A stretch of 64,000 bases of DNA from contig NZ_FYEW01000001.1 in NCBI RefSeq assembly GCF_900187375.1, positions 2,418,001-2,482,000 on the forward strand. The letters are read 5' to 3'. The position numbers and the translations under genes are program-made. The stretch is from Hymenobacter gelipurpurascens. Its GTDB lineage: Bacteria; Bacteroidota; Bacteroidia; Cytophagales; Hymenobacteraceae. A model generated the notes under the pieces. It saw only the letters and a list, made by a program, of their open reading frames with translations. It searched no databases and was not told the DNA's origin. Below, one piece after another: positions 25,525-33,961 of the stretch. Each line of letters starts with the position of its first letter. Position 1 is the stretch's first letter.

Positions 25525-27402
25525 TTAGCGATACCCGGCCGCCTGCAGCTGGAACAGTTCGGCGTAGCGCCCACCTTTGGCCAGCAGTTCCTCGTGGCTC
25601 CCGATTTCCACAAATTGCCCGTTTTCAATCACCAGAATGCGGTTGGCCATGCGCACGGTGCTGAAGCGGTGCGAGATGAGCACGGCGGTTTTGCCCTTGG
25701 TCAGGTCGTTGAAGCGTTGGAACACTTCATACTCAGCGCGGGCGTCGAGGGCGGCGGTGGGCTCATCCAGAATTAAGAGTTGGGCGTCGCGCATGTAGGC
25801 GCGGCCCAGCGCAATTTTCTGCCACTCGCCGCCGCTCAGGTCTACGCCGCCATTGAAGCGGCGGCCAATCATCTGGTCGTAGCCCTGGGGCAGCTTGGCA
25901 ATAACAGAGTCGGCGAGGCTCTGGGAGGCCGCCTGCTCGATGCGCGGCTGGTTGTCTTTCTGCTCGATGCGGCCCACAGCCAAGTTCTGGCCCGCCGGCA
26001 GCTGGAAACGCACGAAGTCCTGAAAAATCACACCTATTTCCTGGCGCAGCTCGGCGGGGTCATACTCGCGCAGGTCGTAGCCATCCAGCAGAATGCGGCC
26101 TTCCGAGGGGTCGTAGAGGCGGGAAAGTAGCTTCACGAGCGTAGTCTTGCCGGCTCCATTTTCGCCTACCAGCGCAAGTTTCTCGCCAGCCTGCAATGTA
26201 AAGTTGAGGTTGCGTAAGGCCCATTTTTCGGCGTTGCGATACTTGAACCCCACATTCTCGAAAGTAAAGCCCAGCCGGATAGGATGCGGAAAAGGTCGTA
26301 CGGTGCTGGCATCGCCACGCCGAATGCGGGGCTGCAGGTGGAAAAAATCGAAGAAATCCTGCAGGTACAGCGCCCCTTCGGCCACGGAGCTAAACCGGCT
26401 TAGAATTCCCTCCAGTAAGCCCCGCATCCGAGCGAAGGAGCCCGCCAGAAAGGTGAGCTGGCCTATACTCACATGCCCGTACACGGCTTGGCTTATAATG
26501 TACACGTAGGCCCCGTAGTAGCCAGCTGCGCCCACTGCCGCGAAGAATGTGCCCCACCCGGCCCGCCGAATCACGAGGTCTTTGTTTTTCTGGTAAAAGT
26601 CGTCGGACAGCGTTCGGAACCGATCAATGAGGAAGCCTGACAGGCCGAAAATCTTGACCTCCTTAGCTGTCTCGTCGGAAGCACCAGTCTGGCGCAGGTA
26701 GTCCAGCTCGCGCCGCTCGGGCGTCCAGCCATGCACCAGCGAGTAGCTGCGCTCATTGAAGTGCGACTCGCCCAGGAACGCCGGCACCACGGCCACTAAC
26801 AGAAGCAGCAGCAGCCACGGATTGAAAGCCACCAAGCCTACGGCCAGAAACGTCATCGTGATGAAATCCTGGGCCTGACTGAGCACCTGGGCCATGAGTA
26901 CGGTGCGGGAAAGCGTCTGGCGACGTGCCCGCTCCAGCTTATCGTAGAAGGTGCTGTCCTCAAACTGGTCCAGGTCTAGCTCAGCGGCGTGTTGCATGAG
27001 GCGCACGGAGGTTTGGTTAGCGAACAGGTCGCCAAGCAGAGAATCCAGCAGCGCTACGCCGCGGCCCAGCGCATCAGAAAGAATGGCCAGGCCAAACTCC
27101 AGCGCTACCAGCAGCAACACGGGCGTGAGCACGCGCTCGGGAGCCGGCTGGCGGCTGAGCTGCACCACGGCATCCAGAATCAACTGGCCTACATAGAGCA
27201 TGGCCACGGGCAGGGCCGCCCGCAGCAGGCGTAGGCCTATGTTGCCCATCGTGAGGGCCGGGCTGGTATGCCATACCAGGCGCAGAAATTCCGGTAGGTT
27301 CTTGAGAGCCGAAAACCGCTCCTGTACGGAAAGCGCCGGCTTGCCATCGGGGCGCGGCTTTTTGGCGGATATAGTAGAAAAGAAAGAATCGGAACGAGCC
27401 AT
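25525..27402 (-). CDS. ABC exporter (fused permease and ATPase)
   Basis: A 625-residue half-transporter. Residues about 60-340 form the type-IV exporter membrane domain (LLRAALPVAMLYVGQLILD, FITMTFLAVGLVAFNPWLLLLLLVAVVPAFLGES and later pairs). Residues 380-620 are the ATPase with GENGAGKTTLVK (Walker A), DLSGGEWQKIALGRAY (signature), LLILDEPTAALDA (Walker B) and VLISHR (H-loop). It would work as a homodimer in the inner membrane exporting a lipid, peptide or drug-like molecule. The signature GEWQK and the VIFQDFVRFQLPAGQNL segment recall bacteriocin/lantibiotic-type exporters, but no substrate gene is visible. ATG at 27402 is preferred over one 81 bases earlier. Confidence 0.9.
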   Translation of the reverse strand: MARSDSFFSTISAKKPRPDGKPALSVQERFSALKNLPEFLRLVWHTSPALTMGNIGLRLLRAALPVAMLYVGQLILDAVVQLSRQPAPERVLTPVLLLVALEFGLAILSDALGRGVALLDSLLGDLFANQTSVRLMQHAAELDLDQFEDSTFYDKLERARRQTLSRTVLMAQVLSQAQDFITMTFLAVGLVAFNPWLLLLLLVAVVPAFLGESHFNERSYSLVHGWTPERRELDYLRQTGASDETAKEVKIFGLSGFLIDRFRTLSDDFYQKNKDLVIRRAGWGTFFAAVGAAGYYGAYVYIISQAVYGHVSIGQLTFLAGSFARMRGLLEGILSRFSSVAEGALYLQDFFDFFHLQPRIRRGDASTVRPFPHPIRLGFTFENVGFKYRNAEKWALRNLNFTLQAGEKLALVGENGAGKTTLVKLLSRLYDPSEGRILLDGYDLREYDPAELRQEIGVIFQDFVRFQLPAGQNLAVGRIEQKDNQPRIEQAASQSLADSVIAKLPQGYDQMIGRRFNGGVDLSGGEWQKIALGRAYMRDAQLLILDEPTAALDARAEYEVFQRFNDLTKGKTAVLISHRFSTVRMANRILVIENGQFVEIGSHEELLAKGGRYAELFQLQAAGYR

Positions 27403-27643
27403 ATGCCACAGTACGACATACTTCGCGCCGAAGTGCACCGACAGCCGTTTTGGCAGGTTGCCGGGCTCGTATAAAGTCCTCAAGCTATGTTGTATAATGC
27501 GGCAGAAAACGGCCTTTTGGTATTGGATGCCGCCTGTACTGGCCTAGCCATGGGCAGAAAGGCACCTGCCTGCGTATACCTGCGTTATTCTTTTATCAAG
27601 AAGCTTTTTTGCTTCGCTCCACCTCCTACCTCTGCTTGCGGTT

Positions 27644-29266
27644 ATGCTCCACAGCTTTCTATTTACTGCTTTTGCTGATTCGGCCCGCCAGGCCCAGTAC
27701 GAGGCCGTGCGCGCTGTTTTGCAAGCCGATACCAGTGCCACACCCACCATTCTGCTCGGCAATTTTGAGGTAGAAGGCGAAGTCATGGATGCCGTAGTGA
27801 TCCGGCCGCACAGCGTTACGGTATTGTTATTTGTGCCGCAGGGTGGCCTACTAGATATTTCTACTCAACCCGATGCGGCCTGGCAGCTGGGCTCCTACAC
27901 GTTGCACGGCGATGAGCACGCGGCCAACCCTTTCGAGCAGTTTCTGCACCAGCAGGAAGCATTAGCCACCTGGCTCAGTGGGGAGCTGGCTCCTCATCAA
28001 TTACTACCCGAGCATATTACTGGTGCGGTGCTGTTTGCCCAGGCCGTGCAGTTTGGGCCGGGAGTAGAAACATATCTGCGCCGCCAGCCGGGCGCCGAAA
28101 ACTTCCAGCTCTTGAGCGGCGATGTAGGCCAGCTTCCGCGGCGCTTACGGCAGCTAGGCCACTCAGAAATCAACCTGACGGAAGAAGCCCTCATCCCCTG
28201 GGCCAACGACCTCACGGCCAGTATTGCCGCCAGTGCGCCAGCTGAAGCAGAACCTGAAGCTGCGCCTGCCGGTGGTTACTGGGAGCAGAAGGCCCGTCAG
28301 CTGTGGCTTTGGCTGGGCGCCGAAGACATTCCGCACGATGCGCCCTACGGCTCGCCAGCCGAGGCTGTAGCGGCCAGCCAACAGGAAATGCACCGCCTAG
28401 AACAGCTCAGCCAACAGGTCCGCGACGAGCTTAATACCCAGCGCCAAACCATGGAAGCCCGTGAGGCCGAGCGCGAGCAAAGCATTGCCCAGCTCCGGGC
28501 CCAGCTGGCGCAGGCGCCTACCGCCGCGGCCGAAGCCGCTGAGCTACGCGCCCGCCTGCAAACGGAGAGCCAGGAGAAAGCCGCCCTGGAAGAAGCCATT
28601 CGGGCATCACGTGCTGAGTCGGAGGCGCGCAACCGGGAGCTGGACGCCCGCATTCAGCAGCTAGGCCAGTTGATAGAGCAAATGCAGCAGCGGCCGCCAA
28701 CCGCAGAGGCCGCGCTGCCCACTCCAGCTCCGGCCACACCTACCGTAATTAGGCCTAGGCCAGTACCGGGCCCCAGCGCCGCCAAGCCCGCCGCCGCGCC
28801 ATCTCGGACGGTTGCCCCGGCAGCTTCTGCAGCGGCGGCTACTGCCCCCAAAGCTCCTACGGCGGGCTCTCATGGGCTACGGGGCCTCCAGGCAGTACGG
28901 TTCCAGATGCCACGGGTAGCTCTGGTGGCAGGCATTCTGCTCTGCATAGGCTTGGCAGCGTGGGGCATTGTGCGGTGGTCAGGCAAACTAACAGATGCTC
29001 CGGCCACCGAGAAACCTCGCGCAGCCCGGCCCGAGTACCAGAAGGAGGCCGACGTAGATGAATCGGAAGCTGTAGCCCCCACCATCGAGGACATCATGCC
29101 CGATACCATAGTAGTGCCTACCGAAACGCCAGCCGAGGAGCGCCCCACGCCGCCTGCCGCCTCAGAAGCCACTCCCGCACTACCCGACTCAGCAGAAACC
29201 TCTCCCCAGGAAACCCCAACGGAGCCCACGGATACGCTAGGCCAGTCCTCGCCCACTACTCCTTAA
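27644..29266 (+). CDS. Membrane-anchored coiled-coil protein with a possible degenerate NERD domain
   Basis: A 540-residue protein. Residues 1-190 form an alpha/beta domain (TPTILLGNFEVEGEVMDAVV, HSVTVLLFVPQGGLLDI) whose strand order recalls the NERD nuclease-related fold, but the family's catalytic Lys in the VEVK-like strand is absent. Residues 240-370 are a coiled coil rich in Gln, Glu, Arg and Ala. A Pro/Ala-rich segment follows, then one transmembrane helix (VALVAGILLCIGLAAWGIV, about 425-445) and an acidic Pro/Thr-rich tail. It looks like a scaffold that holds a signalling or nucleic-acid-related domain at the membrane. It has its own strong terminator and convergent catalase downstream. 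The family assignment is tentative. Confidence 0.75.
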   Translation: MLHSFLFTAFADSARQAQYEAVRAVLQADTSATPTILLGNFEVEGEVMDAVVIRPHSVTVLLFVPQGGLLDISTQPDAAWQLGSYTLHGDEHAANPFEQFLHQQEALATWLSGELAPHQLLPEHITGAVLFAQAVQFGPGVETYLRRQPGAENFQLLSGDVGQLPRRLRQLGHSEINLTEEALIPWANDLTASIAASAPAEAEPEAAPAGGYWEQKARQLWLWLGAEDIPHDAPYGSPAEAVAASQQEMHRLEQLSQQVRDELNTQRQTMEAREAEREQSIAQLRAQLAQAPTAAAEAAELRARLQTESQEKAALEEAIRASRAESEARNRELDARIQQLGQLIEQMQQRPPTAEAALPTPAPATPTVIRPRPVPGPSAAKPAAAPSRTVAPAASAAAATAPKAPTAGSHGLRGLQAVRFQMPRVALVAGILLCIGLAAWGIVRWSGKLTDAPATEKPRAARPEYQKEADVDESEAVAPTIEDIMPDTIVVPTETPAEERPTPPAASEATPALPDSAETSPQETPTEPTDTLGQSSPTTP

Positions 29267-29306
29267 TGTATCTGTTCTGCTGCAATGGGCATTCAATAGC
29301 AACAAC

Positions 29307-29340
29307 AAAAAAGGCTCCTACCGCGGTAGGAGCCTTTTTT
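29307..29340. terminator. Bidirectional intrinsic terminator
   Basis: A perfectly symmetric 34-base hairpin (AAAAAAGGCTCCTACC, GC, and its complement ending in T6) between convergent genes ending at 29266 and 29359, able to end transcription from both sides. Confidence 0.9.
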
Positions 29341-29358
29341 GTTGGGCAATATCAGTAG

Positions 29359-31041
29359 TTAATAAGGCTTAGCGTCGTGCGCTATAGCCTCTGCTTCGGC
29401 TACGGCCTTTGAGCCTTGGCTTTCATTGTACTGATTGCCACCCTCCGCCGTTTTTCCGGCGCGGGCTGCTTGCAGGCCCTCGGCGAGGCGGCGGCCCCAG
29501 TCAGGGTCACAGTTGGTGCAGAGCTCCACCATCTTGTCGCTTACCTTATGATTGGCATCGGCCAGGGCGCCCACCATATTGTTGATGAGGTCGTTCCGCT
29601 CCCAGTCTTCATGCAGACGGTACCGCTCGCCGGCTTGCTTGAAGTTATTGGTGCGGTCAATGGTTTCGCGCAGCAAGCGGCCCGTGTACTGGGGTGTATG
29701 GTCGGGGGCCGTGCGGGGGGCTTCCTTCAGCCCGTTGAGGCTGCTCGGCTCGTAGTTTACGTGGTTGTTCTGGCCCGGCGCCGAATCAACGTGGTAGGCC
29801 ATCTGGCCGTCGCGCTGATTGGTGGCCACGTGCTTTTTGGGCGCGTTGATGGGCAGCTGCAGGTAGTTGGTGCCCACCCTGTAGCGCTGCGTATCAGAGT
29901 AGGAGAACGTGCGCCCCTGCAGCATCTTATCGTCGGAGAAATCGAGGCCATCTACCAGCACACCCGTACCAAACGCCGATTGCTCTACCTCGGCGAAGTA
30001 GTTTTCGGGGTTTTTATTGAGCGTCATCTTGCCTACTGGCAGATGCGGGAACTGATCTTCGGGCCAGATTTTGGTATCATCCAACGGGTCGAAGTCCAGC
30101 TCGGGGTGTTCGTCATCAGACATAATCTGCACGCGCAGCTCCCACTCCGGGAATTCGCCTTTGGCAATGTGCTCGAACAAGTCTTGGGTGGCGTGGTTGA
30201 AGTTCTTGGCCTGAATGGCTTCCGCCTCCTGCGCCGTGAGGTTTTTAATGCCCTGCAGCGGCTCCCAATGGTACTTCACCAGCACAGCTTCGCCAGCCGC
30301 ATTCACCCACTTATAGGTGTTCACGCCTGAGCCTTGCATTTGGCGGTAGTTGGCCGGAATGCCCCAAGGCGAAAACAGGAACGACACCATATGCATGGCC
30401 TCCGGCGTATTGGAGATAAAGTCGAAAATTCGCTCACCGGTCTGGCGATTGTGCACCGGATCGGGCTTCTGCGAGTGAATCAGATCTGGGAACTTCATCG
30501 CGTCCCGGATGAAAAACACCTTCAGGTTGTTGCCCACCAAGTCCCAGTTGCCATCTTCGGTATAGAACTTCACCGCGAAGCCGCGTGGGTCGCGCAGCGT
30601 TTCCGGCGAGTGGCCGCCGTGGCCTACGGTGCTGAAGCGCACGAATACGGGCGTCTGCTTGCCAGCTTTGTTGAACAGCTTGGCGCGGGTGTACTTCTCG
30701 ATGGGCTCGTTGCCCACTTTGCCATAGGCCTCAAACACACCGTGTGCCCCGGCACCGCGGGCGTGCACCACGCGCTCCGGCACCCGCTCCCGGTCGAAGT
30801 GGCTGATTTTTTCCAGGAACTGATAGTTTTCCAGCGTAGCGGGGCCGCGGTTGCCCACGGTGCGCAGGTTCTGGTTGTTGGTCAGAGGGTGGCCCTGGCG
30901 GGTGGTCAGGGTCTGCGGATTCTCGCCGGCTGCGGTGCGCGGGTCCTCAGAGGTACCTGCGCCCGTTACGGCCGTTCCAGTGCCATTGCCGTTGCTGGCG
31001 TGGCCATTGGAGCCGTTGTGCTTTTCTGGTTCTTGACTCAT
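29359..31041 (-). CDS. katA: Monofunctional haem catalase
   Basis: A 560-residue catalase that decomposes hydrogen peroxide to water and oxygen. Active-site landmarks: the distal His in [20 protein letters not shown], the conserved [23 protein letters not shown] with its Asn, and the proximal haem-ligand Tyr in [19 protein letters not shown]. The N-terminal 30 residues are a Gly/Asn/Thr-rich low-complexity extension, and the C-terminal domain stops near residue 545, so it is a small-subunit catalase without the flavodoxin-like tail. The symbol follows the common name only; orthology to a specific katA is not tested. It stands alone with a bidirectional terminator behind it. Confidence 0.93.
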   Translation of the reverse strand: MSQEPEKHNGSNGHASNGNGTGTAVTGAGTSEDPRTAAGENPQTLTTRQGHPLTNNQNLRTVGNRGPATLENYQFLEKISHFDRERVPERVVHARGAGAHGVFEAYGKVGNEPIEKYTRAKLFNKAGKQTPVFVRFSTVGHGGHSPETLRDPRGFAVKFYTEDGNWDLVGNNLKVFFIRDAMKFPDLIHSQKPDPVHNRQTGERIFDFISNTPEAMHMVSFLFSPWGIPANYRQMQGSGVNTYKWVNAAGEAVLVKYHWEPLQGIKNLTAQEAEAIQAKNFNHATQDLFEHIAKGEFPEWELRVQIMSDDEHPELDFDPLDDTKIWPEDQFPHLPVGKMTLNKNPENYFAEVEQSAFGTGVLVDGLDFSDDKMLQGRTFSYSDTQRYRVGTNYLQLPINAPKKHVATNQRDGQMAYHVDSAPGQNNHVNYEPSSLNGLKEAPRTAPDHTPQYTGRLLRETIDRTNNFKQAGERYRLHEDWERNDLINNMVGALADANHKVSDKMVELCTNCDPDWGRRLAEGLQAARAGKTAEGGNQYNESQGSKAVAEAEAIAHDAKPY

Positions 31042-31190
31042 ACGTATCAGAATTGAAAGTTGAAATAGCTTCCCTAATCTACCCGCTAGGCTAATAGCGC
31101 GTTCCTTTAGTGGCCTACAAAATTTTGGGTTCCTGCCGCGGGCTTAGGACACAAGGCCCGGCTTTTTCAAGGTGAGCCGGCGGAGCGTTC

Positions 31191-31198
31191 TACCTTTG
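31191..31198 (+). promoter_or_regulatory. Bacteroidota-type -7 box upstream of the MFS gene
   Basis: TACCTTTG fits the TAnnTTTG consensus, 25 bases before the ATG at 31224. No convincing -33 TTTG was found at the right distance, so support is partial. Confidence 0.4.
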
Positions 31199-31223
31199 GG
31201 GTCTGTTCGCCATTGTGTAGCTC

Positions 31224-32405
31224 ATGCCCGCTTTCCGTTCTACTACGTATACTATCGGCTTCTGGCTGATGTGCTTATCGTCGTTTCTGTTCTTCATGAG
31301 CTTCAATATGCTCCTGCCAGAACTGCCCGACCACCTCACCCGCCTTGGCGGCGCCGACTACAAAGGCTTCATCATTGCGCTATTCACCCTCACAGCAGGC
31401 CTCTCCAGGCCTTTCAGTGGCAAACTAGCCGACACCGTAGGCCGCATTCCGGTGATGGTGTTCGGCTCCTTGGTGTGCTTCATCTGTGGGTTCTTTTACC
31501 CCTGGGCCACCACCGTAACGGGTTTTTTGCTGCTGCGCCTGCTACACGGCTTCAGCACCGGCTTCAAGCCTACGGGCACGGCCGCCTTCATTGCCGATAT
31601 CATTCCGGTGGAGCGGCGCGGCGAGGCCATGGGCCTCTTGGGCGTAGCTGGCTCCTTGGGTATGGCGGCAGGCCCGGCCCTGGGTGGCCTATTGGCCCAG
31701 CACTTCTCGCTGAACACTATGTTCTACTGCTCCTCAGGCATGGCCCTTATGAGCCTGGCCGTACAGGGCACCATGACGGAAACACTGCCCCAGGCCCAAC
31801 GCGAGAAATTTAGCTGGAGCTTGCTACGCCTGAACTGGAACGAAGTACTGGAGCCCCGCGTGCTGGCCCCGGCCCTCGTGACGCTGCTGTGCATGTTTCC
31901 GTATGGGGCCGTGCTCACCCTAATTCCGGACCAAAGCCGCTTGTTGGGCATCGAGAACAAAGGCCTGTTTTTCACCTGCTTCACGATTGCCTCTCTGCTC
32001 GTGCGCCTGGTGGCAGGCCGTGCTTCCGATACCTATGGCCGGGTGCCCGTGCTGCGGTGGTCGGCGGGGCTGCTGGCGGTTTCGCTAGGTCTATTGGCCG
32101 TGGCCAGCACGCCGCTGGTATTTCTCTCCTCAGCCGTGCTGTTTGGACTGGCGACGGGCCTCAACTCCCCTACCCTATACGCCTGGACGATTGACCTGAG
32201 CCACCCGGAGCGGCGCGGCCGGGCGGTAGCCACTATGTATATCGCGCTGGAAGCCGGTATCGGGCTGGGCGCCTTGCTCTCTGGCTGGATTTATTCCAAT
32301 ATTTCCTCCCATTTGCCATACGCTCATTTGCTCAGTGCCGCCAGCGTTCTTTCAGCCTTTGGGTACCTGTGGCTATATGTACGCGAAAAGCCCGCAGTAG
32401 CCTAG
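31224..32405 (+). CDS. Major facilitator superfamily transporter
   Basis: A 393-residue inner-membrane protein with about 12 transmembrane segments. MFS motif A appears as GKLADTVGRIPVM between segments 2 and 3 and again as GRASDTYGRVPVLRW in the second half. Length and motif suggest a drug/proton antiporter or sugar-efflux-type carrier; no residue identifies the substrate. It starts at an ATG 25 bases after a promoter-like box. The gene ends in GCCTAG. The next gene downstream on this strand is a broken one. Confidence 0.85.
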   Translation: MPAFRSTTYTIGFWLMCLSSFLFFMSFNMLLPELPDHLTRLGGADYKGFIIALFTLTAGLSRPFSGKLADTVGRIPVMVFGSLVCFICGFFYPWATTVTGFLLLRLLHGFSTGFKPTGTAAFIADIIPVERRGEAMGLLGVAGSLGMAAGPALGGLLAQHFSLNTMFYCSSGMALMSLAVQGTMTETLPQAQREKFSWSLLRLNWNEVLEPRVLAPALVTLLCMFPYGAVLTLIPDQSRLLGIENKGLFFTCFTIASLLVRLVAGRASDTYGRVPVLRWSAGLLAVSLGLLAVASTPLVFLSSAVLFGLATGLNSPTLYAWTIDLSHPERRGRAVATMYIALEAGIGLGALLSGWIYSNISSHLPYAHLLSAASVLSAFGYLWLYVREKPAVA

Positions 32406-32510
32406 CAAGGCTCTATTTGGCAGCCAGCATATTTTACTGCAACTTTAAGCTGGATTACTTATCTGTGCCCTTCCGGAAGAGGCCTAACCCCTTCTTTTAT
32501 CCTATTTCAC

Positions 32511-32879
32511 ATGTTATTATCTGCTATCCGCCGACTTTGGGCGCTCAGCCTGTGCATATTGCTTTCCTGGCCCGTGCTGGCTGATAAAGCACCGCCAGCC
32601 CCCATCAAGATTGGCACCGTAACGAAAGCTGATTTTGAAGCTTCTCCCGCCGGCACCGATAGCACGGCCACTCCCGCGGAATACCTCTGCGACTACGGCA
32701 CCACCAAAATGATAGGCGGCAATGGGGCCTTTCAGGTGGTATTCGAGCGCACCGCCCGCCTCAAAATTCACCAGAAAGCGGGCTATGAGTATGCCACCGT
32801 CCGGGTTCAGCTGTACACAAAGGATGGCAAGGCCGAGCGACTAACCAACCTCAAAGGCTTCACCTACAATCTCCTCTAG
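32511..32879 (+). pseudogene. N-terminal remnant of a DUF3857/transglutaminase-type exported protein
   Basis: The 122-residue frame starts with a signal peptide (LWALSLCILLSWPVLADK) and continues with PIKIGTVTKADFEASP, AEYLCDYGTTKM, FQVVFERTARLKIHQKAGYEYATVRVQLY and RLTNLKGFTYNL. This is the order found at the start of large Bacteroidota proteins with DUF3857 and transglutaminase-like domains, normally about 600 residues or more. It stops abruptly after GFTYNL, where the DNA switches from GC-rich to AT-rich. A matching C-terminal fragment lies at about 33535-33674. It may be expressed as a short product but cannot be functional in the usual way. Confidence 0.65.
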
Positions 32880-33115
32880 AAATGGGAATGAGGAAAGTTG
32901 TTCCAACAGAGTAAGCACAGCTATTAAACATGCCTAAAGCTAGGTACAGGATCGAATCCTGCAATGGCATTAAATTCTAACAAATCACTTAACTATCTCA
33001 TAAAGTGAATACAACGCATTTAATCAATAAATCTATTACAAGTATCTGCTCTTGAAAATGTGTTTAATCAACGTTTCTTCTCACTTTGCTATCAAATTCA
33101 TATAATAATCTTAAC

Positions 33116-33460
33116 ATGAAAAAAACACTATTCACTCTTGCTGTTCTTTTAGGGGCTGTAACATTAAGCAATGCTCAAGTTTATCAGAGCGGCTACACAA
33201 AGAGTAATGGCACTTATGTGGAAGGCCATTACAAATCCACTCGAAATTCTACCAACACAGATAATTACTCAACACAGGGGAATACTAATCCATATTCAGG
33301 TTCAACCGGATATAAAGCACGTGACTATAGTCAAGATGCCTACAATTATGGTTCGGGAAAAAATGTCCAGACTGGCTCCCGTGGTGGACAGTATTACATA
33401 AATAGTAATAACAATAAGACTTATGTACCCAAACGGTCGACCACCACTTACCCATATTAA
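33116..33460 (+). CDS. Small secreted protein, Tyr/Asn/Ser-rich
   Basis: A 114-residue exported protein: the signal peptide LFTLAVLLGAVTLSNAQ is followed by SGYTKSNGTYVEGHYKSTRNSTNTDNYS, TQGNTNPYSGSTGY and, at the end, SRGGQYYINSNNNKTYVPKR. The G-T-Y-V-x-G-H-Y-K-S and N-T-N-P-Y motifs and the GGxYYINxNxNKTYV ending recur in small Bacteroidota exported proteins of unknown function. ATG at 33116 (MKKTLF) is chosen over one 30 bases upstream. Codons are AT-rich (AAT, TAT, AAA), unlike every neighbour, which suggests recent acquisition from a lower-GC relative. It sits inside a disrupted gene. Confidence 0.75.
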   Translation: MKKTLFTLAVLLGAVTLSNAQVYQSGYTKSNGTYVEGHYKSTRNSTNTDNYSTQGNTNPYSGSTGYKARDYSQDAYNYGSGKNVQTGSRGGQYYINSNNNKTYVPKRSTTTYPY

Positions 33461-33468
33461 GTAGATTA

Positions 33469-33514
33469 TTAACAAAAACGAACCTGACTATGTAAATATG
33501 ACCGTTTTTGTTAA
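33469..33514 (+). terminator. Hairpin after the small secreted-protein gene
   Basis: Twelve-base arms TTAACAAAAACG (33469-33480) and CGTTTTTGTTAA (33503-33514) begin eight bases after the stop codon. The loop is long (22 bases) and there is no clean T-run, so termination is likely but not certain. Confidence 0.5.
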
Positions 33515-33674
33515 TGATATTCTATCTACTGATGATTGCGGCCCTGCCCGACGGCATCTGCTCATGCCGCGCACGCGTTTTGCCCGCACTGAGTACCCAG
33601 GCTACGCAGAATTTCGACGTAAAATCAGTGCAGCCGATAAAGCACAGGTAGTACTCGTCAAGACGGAAAGCTAA
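33498..33674 (+). pseudogene. C-terminal remnant of the interrupted DUF3857/transglutaminase-type gene
   Basis: A 58-codon frame. Its first 12 codons lie in AT-rich DNA; from about 33536 the sequence is GC-rich and reads PRTRFARTEYPGYAEFRRKISAADKAQVVLVKTES to the stop. An E-Y-P-x-Y-x-x-F-x-x-x-x-x-x-A-D-x-A-Q-x-V-L-x-K ending is what closes DUF3857/transglutaminase-type proteins. It lies 0.66 kb beyond the N-terminal remnant, on the same strand, whereas an intact gene would need well over 1.5 kb between them, so most of the middle has been lost. Match to the family rests on memory of its C-terminal pattern. Confidence 0.5.
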
Positions 33675-33961
33675 CCGGTAGCGGTTGGTTTAGGCCGCCA
33701 TGCCCGATGACTTGCTTCCAGAGAATAAAGCCGCTATAGGCCACCTCTGCTCCCATTTCAGGAGTGAGGGTGGCCTACAGTTTTTCTGGTAGAAAGCTCC
33801 TTTTCCAGGTGCAGATAGGGCTAGCCGTCTACTAAACACTGGCAACCATCTGTAGGAAAGGCACCTCCGTAGAGTCGGGGCGAGGGTGCAGGCAAAAGTC
33901 CTTACCTTAGGCTAGCAGTCTGCCAGCTGCCTACACCTCCGATTCTCTGCCTCCGATTTTT
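33675..33961. other. Intergenic region upstream of the T9SS protease
   Basis: No gene seen. An imperfect hairpin of GGCCACC with GGTGGCC lies near 33738-33776 and includes two GGCCTA-type sites. The promoter of the protease gene should be in the last 100 bases, but no clear consensus box was found. Confidence 0.4.

Larger units (their letters stand above)
32880..33535. other. AT-rich segment inserted in the DUF3857-type gene
   Basis: About 655 bases with base composition and codon use unlike the flanks. It carries one small secreted-protein gene (33116-33460), a hairpin (33469-33514) and a tRNA 3'-end-like piece at about 32951-32968 (AGGATCGAATCCTG). The GC-rich sequence resumes at about 33536. 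No transposase, terminal inverted repeats or target duplication could be seen. It looks like foreign DNA that replaced the middle of a gene. Confidence 0.55.

Noticed and set aside
29416..30330. 304-codon plus-strand frame opposite the catalase gene
   Set aside because: Shadow of a conserved gene; hydrophobic stretches arise from reversed codons.
32940..32970. tRNA gene
   Set aside because: Only a T-arm-like piece is present; no acceptor, D- or anticodon stems can be paired upstream.
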